Shown here: piece by piece, positions 41,116-48,894 of the stretch | How positions within the stretch are numbered: position 1 is the first letter of the stretch | Layout of the letters: each line of letters begins with the position of its first letter | The notes under the pieces: model-generated | Seen by the model: the letters and a program-made list of their open reading frames with translations, nothing else | Told to the model about the DNA's origin: nothing | The model's database searches: none | Assembly: GCA_026128865.1 (NCBI GenBank) | Contig: JAHCJE010000008.1 | Location: forward strand, 1-48,894 | DNA length: 48,894 bases | Reading direction: 5' to 3' | Source of the DNA: Phycisphaeraceae bacterium | GTDB taxonomy: Bacteria; Planctomycetota; Phycisphaerae; Phycisphaerales; UBA1924 | Made by a program: the position numbers and the translations under genes

Positions 41116-41952
41116 GTGCCCCAGACCCTCTCCGAGATTCGCGAACTCCTCGCCTCGCACGGACTCTCCCCGCGCCATGCGCTCGGGCAGAACTTTCTGA
41201 TCGATCACAACCTGCTCCGGCGCCTTGTTGACGAGTCGGGTGTCGGCGCGGACGATCTGGTGCTCGAGGTCGGGCCGGGGACGGGGACGCTGACGGAGGA
41301 GTTGCTCGGGCGCGGGTGCGAGGTCATCGCGTGCGAACTGGACCGGGGGTTGGCCGGCCTGCTGCGCGAGCGTCTCGGCGTGCATCCACGCTTTTCGCTC
41401 GTGGAGGGCGATTGTCTGGACGGCAAGCGAGCGCTCTCCGGCGCGCTGGCGAGCGTGCTCGCGGGCCGGCCGTTCACGCTCGTGGCGAACCTGCCGTACG
41501 GGTGCGCGACGCCGCTCATGCTCACGCTCCTGGTGGACCATCCCGAGTGCCGCGCGATGTTCGTGACGATCCAGCGGGAGGTGGCGGATCGGCTCGCGGC
41601 GTGCCCCGGCTCGAAGGCGTACGGGCCCCTCGCCGTTCTCGCTTCGTTGCTCGCGCGGGTGCGCACAGTGGCGACCCTCGGGCCGGAGTGCTTCTGGCCC
41701 AGGCCGGAGGTGACGAGCGCGATGGTGGCGGTCGAGCGAAAGTCCGATGCTCCATCACTCCGCGCGCTGGCCGACTTCAGCCAGAGACTGTTCTCGCAAA
41801 GACGCAAACAGATCGGCTCGGTTCTCGGACGCGACTTCCCCTGGCCGGAGGGCGTTCGGCCCACGGACAGGGCAGAGAGCCTGCCCCCCGAGTTGGTGCT
41901 GGAGATGTTCCACGCGGAGGTTGTGCGGAGCGGGTCCGGGCGTGTAGCGTGA
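41116..41952 (+). CDS. rsmA: 16S rRNA (adenine1518/1519-N6) dimethyltransferase
   Basis: The 278-residue enzyme dimethylates two adenines near the 3' end of 16S rRNA during small-subunit assembly. It has GQNFLID (24-30), the SAM-binding EVGPGTGTLT (51-60) and the catalytic NLPY (125-128), then the typical PxPxVxSA-like WPRPEVTSAMV and a C-terminal helical domain with RRKQIG. GTG 41116 is the only start that fits; upstream sequence belongs to the REP element. The RBS is poor (TGGAA). Confidence 0.94.
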   Translation: MPQTLSEIRELLASHGLSPRHALGQNFLIDHNLLRRLVDESGVGADDLVLEVGPGTGTLTEELLGRGCEVIACELDRGLAGLLRERLGVHPRFSLVEGDCLDGKRALSGALASVLAGRPFTLVANLPYGCATPLMLTLLVDHPECRAMFVTIQREVADRLAACPGSKAYGPLAVLASLLARVRTVATLGPECFWPRPEVTSAMVAVERKSDAPSLRALADFSQRLFSQRRKQIGSVLGRDFPWPEGVRPTDRAESLPPELVLEMFHAEVVRSGSGRVA

Positions 41953-41995
41953 TGATGACGCTGGCTTGGTCGCCGCGGGAGAACGCACAGATCCG

Positions 41996-43009
41996 ATGAA
42001 CGAAGGACCCTCCAGCCCCAGCCCGGTGGGAGACCCCCAGACGCTCGCCGCCGCGCTCGCCCCGGCTTTGCGAGCGGCGTGCGGCGGGCGGCTCGGCGAG
42101 ATCGAGTGGTTCCGTTCCACATGGCAGCGCGGCGGCGCAGCGACCGGATTCGCGCAGTGGACGGACAGCAATGGGCACGCGATTCCGGTCGTGGTGAAAC
42201 TCCCGGTCGGCCCTCGTGAGCACCGCTGGGCCTTGCTGCTCGGCGCGGTAGACGCCGGCAGCATGCTGGGCGAGGGGGATGCGCGGCCCGTTCCCCGTGT
42301 CGTCGCAGGCGGTGACTCGCTCGGCGGGTATGACCTTGGCTGGCTCGTGATGGAGCGGCTGGAGGGACACACGCTCGCGCACTCGATCGACCGATCGACG
42401 ATCGAGGATCTGTTGCGCACCGCCGCCCGTTTCCACGCCCTCGCAGCGCAGGTTCGGCCGGTCGAGGGGCAGCCGCCGGAGCGAGACTGGGGCACGCTGA
42501 TCGGCCGGTCACGCGAAGTGCTGCGCGCCCACGAGGTCGAGATCGGTGATCACCAACGGTGGAACGAAGCGTTGAAGAAGGTGCAGCGCGCGCTGCCGAT
42601 GCTGGAGGCCCTCTGGCGCGCCAGGCCGCTCGATACCTGGTGCCACGGCGACCTGCACCCCGGCAACGCCATGCGCCGCCCTGACGACGACGGTGGGGCC
42701 GGCCCGTGCGTACTCCTGGACCTGGCCTTTGTCCATCTCGGCTGCTGGGTCGAGGATGCGGTCTACCTGGAGCGGCAGTTCTGGGGGCACGAGGATCGTC
42801 TGGAGGGGATCAAGCCGGTCTCAATGCTCGCAAAGTGCAGAAGAGAACTTGGTTTACGAACAGATGGCGAGTATGCATTATTGGCTTCTGTTCGCCGAAT
42901 CCTCATGGCTGCATGTGTCCCAGGCGTAGCAGGCCAGGAAGGAAGCCCCGCCTACGCCTCAGCAGCCCTGGGAATCATCGAACGAGTCCTGCCCCAGATC
43001 ACACGCTGA
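41996..43009 (+). CDS. Aminoglycoside-phosphotransferase-fold kinase-like protein
   Basis: The 337-residue product has the APH fold: an N-lobe with VVVKLPVGPREHRWALLL, a hinge WLVMERLEG, the catalytic loop WCHGDLHPGNAM (intact HxDxxxxN) and the metal site LLDLAFVHLG. Such enzymes phosphorylate small molecules such as choline, homoserine, methylthioribose or drugs; the substrate is unknown and resistance is not implied. I chose ATG 41996; the frame continues to a TTG at 41966. The last 60 codons (about 42829-43009) start in an AT-richer patch with codons rare around it (TTA, AGA, CGA, ACA). It lies 43 bp after rsmA. Confidence 0.85.
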   Translation: MNEGPSSPSPVGDPQTLAAALAPALRAACGGRLGEIEWFRSTWQRGGAATGFAQWTDSNGHAIPVVVKLPVGPREHRWALLLGAVDAGSMLGEGDARPVPRVVAGGDSLGGYDLGWLVMERLEGHTLAHSIDRSTIEDLLRTAARFHALAAQVRPVEGQPPERDWGTLIGRSREVLRAHEVEIGDHQRWNEALKKVQRALPMLEALWRARPLDTWCHGDLHPGNAMRRPDDDGGAGPCVLLDLAFVHLGCWVEDAVYLERQFWGHEDRLEGIKPVSMLAKCRRELGLRTDGEYALLASVRRILMAACVPGVAGQEGSPAYASAALGIIERVLPQITR

Positions 43010-43071
43010 CCGTCCCCCGACCCCCGGGGCGGTTTTTGACCCCGTGTGCCGTGCGGAGGGGGTATGCTGTG

Positions 43072-43153
43072 CCGGGCAGGCTTGGGGGCCTGCCGGTATC
43101 CTCGGGGGTCCGAGGTCGAATCGCACGCACGCGGCCCGGCGTCCCACGCCGGG
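43072..43153 (+). promoter_or_regulatory. Two hairpins in the leader of the H1-like gene
   Basis: The first has arms CCGGGCAGGC-like and GCCTGCCGG (43072-43096), a 7-bp stem plus two pairs past a bulge. The second is a perfect CCCGGCGT-CCC-ACGCCGGG (43135-43153), ending 26 bp before the GTG start. They could shape the 5' leader of the mRNA. No ligand-binding class is recognised. Confidence 0.4.
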
Positions 43154-43179
43154 TCGCCCAGCAGCAGGGGCGCGAGGCC

Positions 43180-43362
43180 GTGGAAGCATACGAACACCTG
43201 AAGAAACTCGTCGCCGAGGCGCAGGACGACATCGACAAGGCCGAGGGTGGGAACAAGGCAGCCGGCACACGCGCCAGACAGGCCATGCAGCAGATCAAGG
43301 AAGCGGCCCAAGAGGTTCGCAAGCAGATCCTGGAACTCCGCGATGCCGGGAAGCCCTCCTGA
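43180..43362 (+). CDS. Histone H1-like (Hc1-type) DNA-binding protein
   Basis: The 60-residue protein starts at GTG 43180 behind GGGG/GAGG. It reads MEAYEHLKKLVAEAQDDIDK, then GGNKAAGTRARQAMQQIK, then an AQEVRKQI helix. The NKAAGTRxRxxMQxIKxxAQ pattern is that of the N-terminal domain of chlamydial histone-like Hc1, found also in planctomycetes and relatives. It lacks the long Lys/Ala-rich tail of the chlamydial protein. It probably binds DNA and compacts the nucleoid. Its last 20 bases overlap the next gene's start. Confidence 0.85.
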   Translation: MEAYEHLKKLVAEAQDDIDKAEGGNKAAGTRARQAMQQIKEAAQEVRKQILELRDAGKPS

Positions 43363-43939
43363 CACCACCACGCTTGGGGCGAGACCGTCCGTGGACGCCT
43401 CCGAGGACGCTCGTAGCGGATCGCCCGAGGTGAACCAGGACGGCCTCCTGTTCGACCTGTCGGGACTGAACCTCGACCGGACCATCGTCGATCGCGCAGG
43501 GCTGGAACGCTATCTGCCCCACCGCGGGACAATGCTCCAACTCGACGGTGTCCTGTGGCAGAATGACGCAAAGACGCGCGCGATCGGCGTGAAACATGTA
43601 CGCGACGACGAGTTCTGGATCGCCGGGCACTTCCCAGGGCGACCGATGCTGCCCGGCGTACTGATGGTCGAGACCGCAGCGCAACTCGCTGCCTACCTCT
43701 TCAACGTCCGACAGCCCGAGCCGCAACTGGCCGCGTTCCTCCGGATCGAGAGTTGCGTGTTCCGCAAGAGCGTCTCGCCAGGAGACACCCTCTTGATCCT
43801 GTGCCAGGAGCACAAGATCGGGCGGAGGCGGTTCACCAGCGACGTGCAGGGCGTCGTGGAGGGGCAGCCGACCTTCGAGGCCCGCGCGAGCGGCATCGCG
43901 CTCGGCCCGTTCCATGGGTCGATCACCGGGCAGCCATGA
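43343..43939 (+). CDS. FabZ-like 3-hydroxyacyl-[ACP] dehydratase, hot-dog fold
   Basis: The hot-dog domain has the FabZ active site GHFPGRPMLPGVLMVE, with His96 and Glu110 at the canonical 14-residue spacing. PHRGTMLQLDGV at 59-70 corresponds to the RYPFLLVDRV position. FabZ dehydrates 3-hydroxyacyl-ACP in fatty-acid synthesis. At 198 residues it is 40-50 longer than E. coli FabZ, due to an N-terminal stretch that may be partly untranslated: in-frame GTG codons at 43391 and 43430 are alternative starts. With ATG 43343 it overlaps the H1-like gene by 20 bp. It may be a second, specialised dehydratase. Confidence 0.85.
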   Translation: MPGSPPDTTTLGARPSVDASEDARSGSPEVNQDGLLFDLSGLNLDRTIVDRAGLERYLPHRGTMLQLDGVLWQNDAKTRAIGVKHVRDDEFWIAGHFPGRPMLPGVLMVETAAQLAAYLFNVRQPEPQLAAFLRIESCVFRKSVSPGDTLLILCQEHKIGRRRFTSDVQGVVEGQPTFEARASGIALGPFHGSITGQP

Positions 43940-44949
43940 CCGCGCCATATCTGCTCACGTTCGTGCCGATCCTGAAAGAGAAAGTCTGGGGCGGTCGCCG
44001 CCTCACGCTGTACGGCAAGCCGCTGCCCCGAGGCACGCTCGTCGGCGAGTCGTGGGAAGTGGCCGACCTGGCGGAGACGAGCGCGTCCGGCGGAGGGGGG
44101 GGCGAGGCGCGCTCGGTGATCGCCGCGGGCGCGTTCGCTGGGCGCACGCTCCACGACGCGATGGAGGCGTGGGGCGACTCTCTGCTCGGCAGAGCGAGGC
44201 CCGCGGCCGACGGCGGGTTTCCGCTCCTGGTGAAGTTCCTCGACGCCCGCGAACACCTGAGCGTCCAGGTGCACCCGTCGCCGGAGTATGCGCGCGAGCA
44301 TCCCGGCGCACACCTCAAGACCGAGTGCTGGTACGTGCTGGAGGCGGATCTCGGGAGCGTGATCTACAAAGGCGTGAAACGGGGCGTCTCGCGCGCGGAC
44401 TTCGAGCGGGCGCTGCGCAGCGGAAAGGGCGAGGGGGTGGTGCCGTTGCTCGAAGCAGTCCCCGCCGTGCCCGGCGAGTGCCACAACCTGCCGAGCGGCA
44501 CGGTGCACGCGCTGGGCGCGGGCGTGCTGGTGGCCGAGGTTCAGACCCCGAGCGACACGACGTTCCGTGTGTACGACTGGGCGAAGGAGTACGGGCGTGC
44601 CGGGCGCGAGTTGCACGTCGAGCAGGCGATGGCGTGCATCGACTTCAAGCCCGCGCCGCGCGCGGTGAAGTTCGTCGGCGAGGGCACGGTGCCGATGGCC
44701 TCGACCGCGTTCTATTCGGTGACAGCGGCGGGTCGGGGCACGACGGAAGTCGCCGGTGAGTGCACGGTCGTGATCTGCGCAGCGGGGCGCATCGCGGTGG
44801 GCGATCTTCGCCTGAAGGCCGGCGGCGTTGCTCTTGTGCCGGCGAGCGTCGGCATCCGAGTGGACCACACCGAAGGGGCCGCGCTGCTGGTGGGGCTGGC
44901 CTTACACGCAGGGGGAGTTGCCGATGGGCAAGCGGCTATCGAAGGCTGA
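43936..44949 (+). CDS. manA: Mannose-6-phosphate isomerase, class I
   Basis: The 337-residue cupin-type enzyme interconverts mannose-6-P and fructose-6-P, feeding GDP-mannose and glycan synthesis. Zinc ligands are visible in SVQVHPSPEYA (Q111, H113), KTECWYVLEA (E130) and SGTVHALGAG (H191), with TTFRVYDW around R211. The N-terminus (FVPILKEKVWGGRRL) is typical. Its ATG overlaps the FabZ-like stop by 4 bp. The G8 tract at 44095-44102 encodes a five-Gly loop. It overlaps the downstream gene by 26 bp. Confidence 0.93.
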   Translation: MTAPYLLTFVPILKEKVWGGRRLTLYGKPLPRGTLVGESWEVADLAETSASGGGGGEARSVIAAGAFAGRTLHDAMEAWGDSLLGRARPAADGGFPLLVKFLDAREHLSVQVHPSPEYAREHPGAHLKTECWYVLEADLGSVIYKGVKRGVSRADFERALRSGKGEGVVPLLEAVPAVPGECHNLPSGTVHALGAGVLVAEVQTPSDTTFRVYDWAKEYGRAGRELHVEQAMACIDFKPAPRAVKFVGEGTVPMASTAFYSVTAAGRGTTEVAGECTVVICAAGRIAVGDLRLKAGGVALVPASVGIRVDHTEGAALLVGLALHAGGVADGQAAIEG

Positions 44950-45478
44950 TCTGCTCGAGGAGATTCGCGTCCAGCGTGCGGCCCTCGACGAGCTCCTTGC
45001 AGGACTCGAACCCCGCCGAATGACAGAGTCGGGTGTCACCGCTGCCGGTTGGTCGGTCAAGGACATTCTCGGACATATTGTCAGTTGGCAGCAACTGAAC
45101 CTCGACTGGTACGAGACCGGTGAGCGCGGCGAGACGCCGGCTGTACCCGCTCCGGGCCTGACATGGAAGGACGTGCCCAGGCTGAACGACATCATCTACG
45201 GCCGGCACCGGCGCCGTTCGCTCAACGCCGTGCTGAAGGACTACGACACCTTCCACCAGGCGATGATCGACTTGATTCACAAGGTTCCCGACTCGGAACT
45301 GGTGCAAGTCGGCCGCTTCGCATGGGCCGGGCCGACCTGGACGTTGAGCGACTACATCCGCGCGAACACCGCGAGCCACTACCGCTGGGCGCAGAAGCAC
45401 ATTCGGAAGTGGCTGCGCGCGCGAACGAAAGGCGCCGAGCCTCGCCGCGCGATTTCGCGGGACACAGGCCGCGTCTGA
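44924..45478 (+). CDS. ClbS/DfsB-type four-helix-bundle protein (DinB-like)
   Basis: The 184-residue product starts at ATG 44924, with a very strong GGGGGAG placed inside manA. It matches the ClbS/DfsB (DUF1706) family: AAGWSVKDILGHIVSWQQLNL, WYETGERGE, PAPGLTWKDVPRLND, FAWAGPTWTLSDYIRANTASHYRWA and a final IRKWLR. ClbS protects colibactin producers by hydrolysing the toxin's cyclopropane; most relatives have unknown roles. A basic C-terminal tail extends beyond the domain. No biosynthetic cluster is nearby, so a resistance role is only a possibility. Confidence 0.88.
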   Translation: MGKRLSKADLLEEIRVQRAALDELLAGLEPRRMTESGVTAAGWSVKDILGHIVSWQQLNLDWYETGERGETPAVPAPGLTWKDVPRLNDIIYGRHRRRSLNAVLKDYDTFHQAMIDLIHKVPDSELVQVGRFAWAGPTWTLSDYIRANTASHYRWAQKHIRKWLRARTKGAEPRRAISRDTGRV

Positions 45479-45604
45479 TCTCGGCCTTTGCCATCATGCG
45501 GCACGTTGGAGGGCGTGGAGGAGTGCGTGTGTGGGTGGAGGCGGGGTTTTCCGCAATACCGCTGCCCAGAGCGAGGTTGTAAAGAGCCGGTCGTGCGGGC
45601 CGGC

Positions 45605-46786
45605 CTACGCCCGGAACGCCTCGGCCACCTTCCGCAGCGATCCCTCGATCACGCGGAAGTGGTCCTCCGTCAGGGCGTGGTGCATCGGCAGGCAGAAGAC
45701 CCGCTCGGAGAGCGAACTCGCGACCGGCGTGTCATGCCGATTCCACGCGGCGAGCGCGGGCTGGTCCACCGTCGCTCGCGGGTAGTGAACGGCGGTCGGC
45801 ACGCCCTCCGCCTTCAGCGCGGCGCAGAACTCGTCGCGCGTGCAAGTGAAACGCGACAGGTCCATCTTCACCGTGTAGAGGTGCCACACGGCCTCGGCGT
45901 TCGGCGTCACGGTCGGCGACGCCAGCCCGTCGATGTCGGCGAGGACCGCGTCGAACCGGGCGGCGGCGGCCTGGCGGGCGGCGGTCTCGGCCGGCAGCCT
46001 GTCAAGGCGTGAGCAGCCGATCGCGCCGGTGATGTCGTTCATGCGGTAGTTGAACCCGATGCGCTCGTGGAGGTACTTCTCGGTCTCGCCGTGCGAGCGC
46101 AGCAGGGCGATCTCGCGGGCGAGCGCGTCGTCGTTCACCGTGAGCAGGCCGCCCTCTCCCGTGCCGAGGTTCTTGGTCGCGTAGAAGGAGTAGGTGACGG
46201 CGCCGCCGAACGCGCCGATGCCCCGCCCGGCGTAGCGTGCGAGGTGCGATTGCGCGGCGTCGTAGACGACCTTCAGGCCGTGCTTCGCGGCGAGCGACTG
46301 GAAGGCGTCGATGTCCACCGGGCAGCCGTAGAGGTGCGTGGCCGCGATCCCGCGCGTCCGCGGCGTGACCTTGCGGACCGCGTCGGCGGGGTCCATCTGG
46401 AAGGTGTCCTCGAGGCAGTCCACGAAGACGGGGGTGCAGCCGGCAGCCACCACCATGCTGACGGTGGCGATGTACGTCCAGGCGGGGACGAGAATCTCGT
46501 CGCCGGGTGAGAAGAGCGCGCCGTAGGCGAGTTGGAGGGCCGTTGTGCCGTTGGAGCAGGTCAGGCCGTGGCGGGCGTCGGACATCTCGGCCAGGCGGCG
46601 TTCGAGTTCTTCGCAGCGGCCAGCCGCCCGGAGCATCCCGGATTCGAGGACGGCGATGGCGGCGTCGATGTCGGCCCGGTGGAGTTGGGGCTTCATGAAC
46701 GGGACGGGTGTCGCGCTGACGGGCGTGCCGCCGTTCAGGGCGAGGCGGGCGGCGGGCCGGGTGGCGTGCATCACGGGTGTGGACAC
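45605..46786 (-). CDS. DegT/DnrJ/EryC1/StrS-family PLP aminotransferase
   Basis: The 393-residue enzyme makes amino sugars for surface polysaccharides or related products by transamination of keto-sugar nucleotides. The PLP site is SFYATKNLGTGEGG with Lys205, the cofactor-contacting Asp is in VVYDAAQSH (D176), and SNGTTALQLAY (78-88) holds the phosphate. NYRMNDITGAIG is also typical. GTG 46786 is chosen because GGAG precedes it; ATG 46771 lacks an RBS. It converges on the ClbS-like gene (126 bp without a gene) and is divergent from the adaptor gene. The exact sugar is unknown. Confidence 0.92.
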   Translation of the reverse strand: MSTPVMHATRPAARLALNGGTPVSATPVPFMKPQLHRADIDAAIAVLESGMLRAAGRCEELERRLAEMSDARHGLTCSNGTTALQLAYGALFSPGDEILVPAWTYIATVSMVVAAGCTPVFVDCLEDTFQMDPADAVRKVTPRTRGIAATHLYGCPVDIDAFQSLAAKHGLKVVYDAAQSHLARYAGRGIGAFGGAVTYSFYATKNLGTGEGGLLTVNDDALAREIALLRSHGETEKYLHERIGFNYRMNDITGAIGCSRLDRLPAETAARQAAAARFDAVLADIDGLASPTVTPNAEAVWHLYTVKMDLSRFTCTRDEFCAALKAEGVPTAVHYPRATVDQPALAAWNRHDTPVASSLSERVFCLPMHHALTEDHFRVIEGSLRKVAEAFRA

Positions 46787-46993
46787 CGGGGGACTCCGTT
46801 CTACCGATGTGGTGGGGGGAGCGGCCTCGGATGGGCTGCGTGAGGGCTACGATAGGCGGGAACCGGCCCCGGTGGCGGGGCGTAGACCTCCTTGCCCACC
46901 GTGCGGGAGCCTCCGGGCCGACGACCAGACCGCGGCCCTCCCCCCCGGCCAATGCCGGGAATGACGGCTCCTCCTATGGAAGAAAGCACTCCC

Positions 46994-47938
46994 ATGAGTC
47001 CACCTGTTCTCAGGCGGCGAGTTGCCGCGATGATCGGGCTTGCGTCGATGGCGGTCGTGTGCGCGGCGTCGATCGTCCCGTCGGCACAACCCGCGGCCGA
47101 GCCGGCGACGGTGCGTTCGTTCGGCGGCGAGCGGGCCGTGACGAAGCCCAGCCGCGACGCTGTGATGGGATTCTCGCTGTCGACGAGCGTGGCGGAGGTG
47201 GCCGTGATCGGCGGGCAGCGCGTGTCCGCCGGCGACCTGCTCGTTCGCGGCGACGACAGTGAGGACATCGCCGAGGCCCGATTCCAGCGCGAGCGCGCCG
47301 AAACGGAACTGCCGGTGCAGCGCGCCCGCAAGCAGACCGAACTGGCGCGCCTCGAGTTCGATCGCGCCGACGAGGTCTTCCGGCGCGGCGGCCTCTCGCA
47401 GGCCGAGTACGACCGCGCCCGCGTGGGGAGCGAGACGGCGGAGATCGACCTGGACTTGCAGTTGTTCAACCAGACGCTCTCGCGCCTGCAGGCCGACCGG
47501 GCCGAGGCGCGGGTGGCGAAGTTCAGCCTGCGCGCGCCGTGGGACGGCGTGATCGACCAGGTGCTCGTGGACACGGGCCAGTCGGTGCGCGAGGGCGATC
47601 CGGTCGTGCGGATCGTGTCCGTCGACCCGCTGGAGATCGACGTGCCCGCGCCGGCGGACCAGACGCTCGAACTCGGGCTGAAGGTCGGCGACAAGGCGTG
47701 GGTGCTGATGCCGGTGGCGCGCGACCAGCGCGTTTATGTCGGCACGATCTCCGAGATCGCGCCGACGGTGGACGCGGCGAGCGGCACGCGGCGCGTCCGC
47801 GTCGAGGTGCCGAACCCCGAGCATCTCGTGCCGGGCCTGGCGTGCTGGGTTCGCTTCGCGGAGCCGAGCGCGGAGTGGCAGGAGCACATCGTGCCCAGCC
47901 GCGAGGCGCGGGCGACGAAGGGGGAGACCGCGCCGTGA
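46994..47938 (+). CDS. Periplasmic adaptor subunit of an efflux system (HlyD/RND MFP family)
   Basis: The 314-residue product has an N-terminal signal or anchor (VAAMIGLASMAVVCAASIV) and the adaptor plan: half-lipoyl VAVIGGQRVSAGDLLVRGDD, a long alpha-hairpin (residues about 90-170), half-lipoyl LRAPWDGVIDQVLVDTGQ with VREGDPVVRIV, then a beta-barrel domain. It links an inner-membrane pump with an outer-membrane channel. ATG 46994 gives a normal signal; ATGs at 46976 and 46961 are possible. Its stop overlaps the next start (GTGA), so the next protein is a likely partner. Confidence 0.88.
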   Translation: MSPPVLRRRVAAMIGLASMAVVCAASIVPSAQPAAEPATVRSFGGERAVTKPSRDAVMGFSLSTSVAEVAVIGGQRVSAGDLLVRGDDSEDIAEARFQRERAETELPVQRARKQTELARLEFDRADEVFRRGGLSQAEYDRARVGSETAEIDLDLQLFNQTLSRLQADRAEARVAKFSLRAPWDGVIDQVLVDTGQSVREGDPVVRIVSVDPLEIDVPAPADQTLELGLKVGDKAWVLMPVARDQRVYVGTISEIAPTVDAASGTRRVRVEVPNPEHLVPGLACWVRFAEPSAEWQEHIVPSREARATKGETAP

Positions 47939-48894
47939 TCGACCTGTCGAAGTTGCGAGCGCCCGGCTGGCAGCGCGTGGTGGCGGAACTGTCCGCGCCC
48001 GCGCCGGACGACCGGACGTTCCTGATGCGGCTGATGGCGGTGCTGGCGCAGGCGGCGGGCGCGCGCCAGGCCGTCCTCTTCATGGTGGGCGTGAGCGGAG
48101 ACGAGGGCGGCTCGGGCGAGCCGGAGCCGCGTCCTGTCATGGTCTGGCCCCCCCCCTCCGGGGAGCAGAGCGGCACGCTGCCCGAGGGTGCGGTCGAGCG
48201 CGAGGTGGACGTCCGCGGCGGGGCGCGGGCGGCCGCGACGGCGAACAAGATCGAGGTCTACGGTCTCGACGCGGACAGCCCGTTCTACGACTCGGACCAT
48301 AAGGGGTACCTGGTCGCGGTGCCGCTGGCGTCCGGCTCGTCGGAAGGGCCTGCGCCGGTCGTGCGGCACGTGATCACGCTGCTGCTGGAGGGGCGGTCGC
48401 GGGCGGCGTTGCAGACGACGCTGGCGCTGGTCGAGGTGCTGTGCGGGTACGTGCACGCGCACGGGGCGCGGCAGGCGTTGCGCCGGACGCGCGCCGCCGG
48501 GGCCGCGCTGGACCTGGCGACGCGGCTCATCGCCTCGCTGAACGCGACGCCGAGTTTCAAGGGCGCGGCGATGCAACTCGCCAACGACCTGTCGCGGCAA
48601 CTGGGCGTCGACCGCGTCGCGGTGGGCTGGGCCAAGGGGATCGGGCGCGGCGGCGAGGGGGCGAGCGTAAAGGTCGTCGCCATCAGCGACACCGAGCACG
48701 TGGACCGGCGCATGGCGATGGTCCAGAAACTCGAAGCGGCGATGGACGAGTGCTTCGACCAGGAGCAGCCGGTGATGCACCCCCCCCCGGCGGAGCGGGG
48801 CGAGGGCGGCGAGGTGGCGGACGTGCTGCTGGCGCAGGCGATCACGCACGCGCACCGCGAGTTGGCGTCGTCGGACGCGAAGATGAAGGTCTGC
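47935..48894 (+). CDS. GAF-like domain protein coupled to the efflux adaptor, truncated by the window end
   Basis: The gene starts at GTG 47935, overlapping the adaptor stop, and is open through the last base: 320 codons visible, 3' end missing. The first 170 residues contain a first alpha/beta sensory-like segment (FLMRLMAVLAQAAGARQAVLFMVG...GYLVAVPLASG). A second follows from about residue 190 (LDLATRLIASLNATPSFKGAAMQLANDL, LGVDRVAVGWAKG), both consistent with GAF folds. In related bacteria such GAF proteins continue into HlyD-type domains and are followed by an M50-like membrane protein; that is expected but not visible here. C9 tracts at 48148-48156 and 48780-48788 encode proline runs in frame. 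Confidence 0.75.
   Translation, partial: MIDLSKLRAPGWQRVVAELSAPAPDDRTFLMRLMAVLAQAAGARQAVLFMVGVSGDEGGSGEPEPRPVMVWPPPSGEQSGTLPEGAVEREVDVRGGARAAATANKIEVYGLDADSPFYDSDHKGYLVAVPLASGSSEGPAPVVRHVITLLLEGRSRAALQTTLALVEVLCGYVHAHGARQALRRTRAAGAALDLATRLIASLNATPSFKGAAMQLANDLSRQLGVDRVAVGWAKGIGRGGEGASVKVVAISDTEHVDRRMAMVQKLEAAMDECFDQEQPVMHPPPAERGEGGEVADVLLAQAITHAHRELASSDAKMKVC

Noticed and set aside
43010-43040. Terminator-like GC block followed by TTTTT after the phosphotransferase gene
   Set aside because: The C/G block is self-complementary without a proper stem-loop directly before the T run.
43100-43130. GGTCGAATC resembling a tRNA T-arm
   Set aside because: No acceptor, D or anticodon arms fit around it. 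No tRNA was found in the window.
46787-46993. A sigma-70 promoter pair between the divergent aminotransferase and adaptor genes
   Set aside because: TACGAT occurs but no -35 at the right distance was found on either strand.
47734-48855. A 373-codon minus-strand frame at the right end
   Set aside because: Antisense to the adaptor and GAF-like genes, with shadow composition (Arg, His, Pro runs).

Overview
The window is GC-rich and almost fully coding. Planctomycetota, probably a Phycisphaerae-like lineage, is my best guess. The grounds are inferred from gene content, with no rRNA or marker phylogeny: dockerin-type C-termini on a beta-helix protein, a kinase-like/SUMF1 fusion, a chlamydial-type H1-like protein, an adaptor/GAF efflux pair, and short GC-rich hairpin repeats.

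Region 1 (1-16405) ends a gene on the + strand, then carries a two-partner secretion pair on the - strand. TpsB (14426-16405) is the outer-membrane transporter. TpsA (462-14396) is an exoprotein of about 4,640 residues built from beta-helix repeats, including 94-residue units at exact 282-bp spacing and 147-residue units at exact 441-bp spacing.

Region 2 (16531-27851, - strand) is the membrane and regulatory part of a type VI secretion system: a pseudokinase-TM-SUMF1 fusion, a small unknown protein, TssL, TssM and TagF. No sheath, tube, baseplate or ClpV genes are in the window. A small lipoprotein lies on the opposite strand in the only sizeable gap.

Region 3 (27852-33206) is accessory and repeat-rich. 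It has a hairpin cluster, a HisN-type phosphatase, the 3' remnant of a dockerin-type gene, a secreted beta-helix gene whose last third is shredded by frameshifts, a small membrane ORF, an SDR oxidoreductase, and a 34-bp inverted repeat pair enclosing a perfect 10-bp-stem hairpin.

Region 4 (33207-40488) is mostly housekeeping: endonuclease IV, a TPR lipoprotein, an Isc-type ferredoxin and IscX flanking two unknown genes, a GT2 plus lipid-A N-domain pair, two uncharacterised proteins and a HAD phosphatase.

Region 5 (40513-41092) is a dead REP-associated tyrosine transposase between two inverted REP-like hairpins. One missing base falls in the codon expected for the second His of its HUH motif.

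Region 6 (41116-48894) has rsmA, a phosphotransferase-fold protein, an H1-like/FabZ-like/ManA/ClbS-like run with overlapping ends, a DegT aminotransferase, and a periplasmic adaptor followed by a GAF-like protein cut by the window edge.
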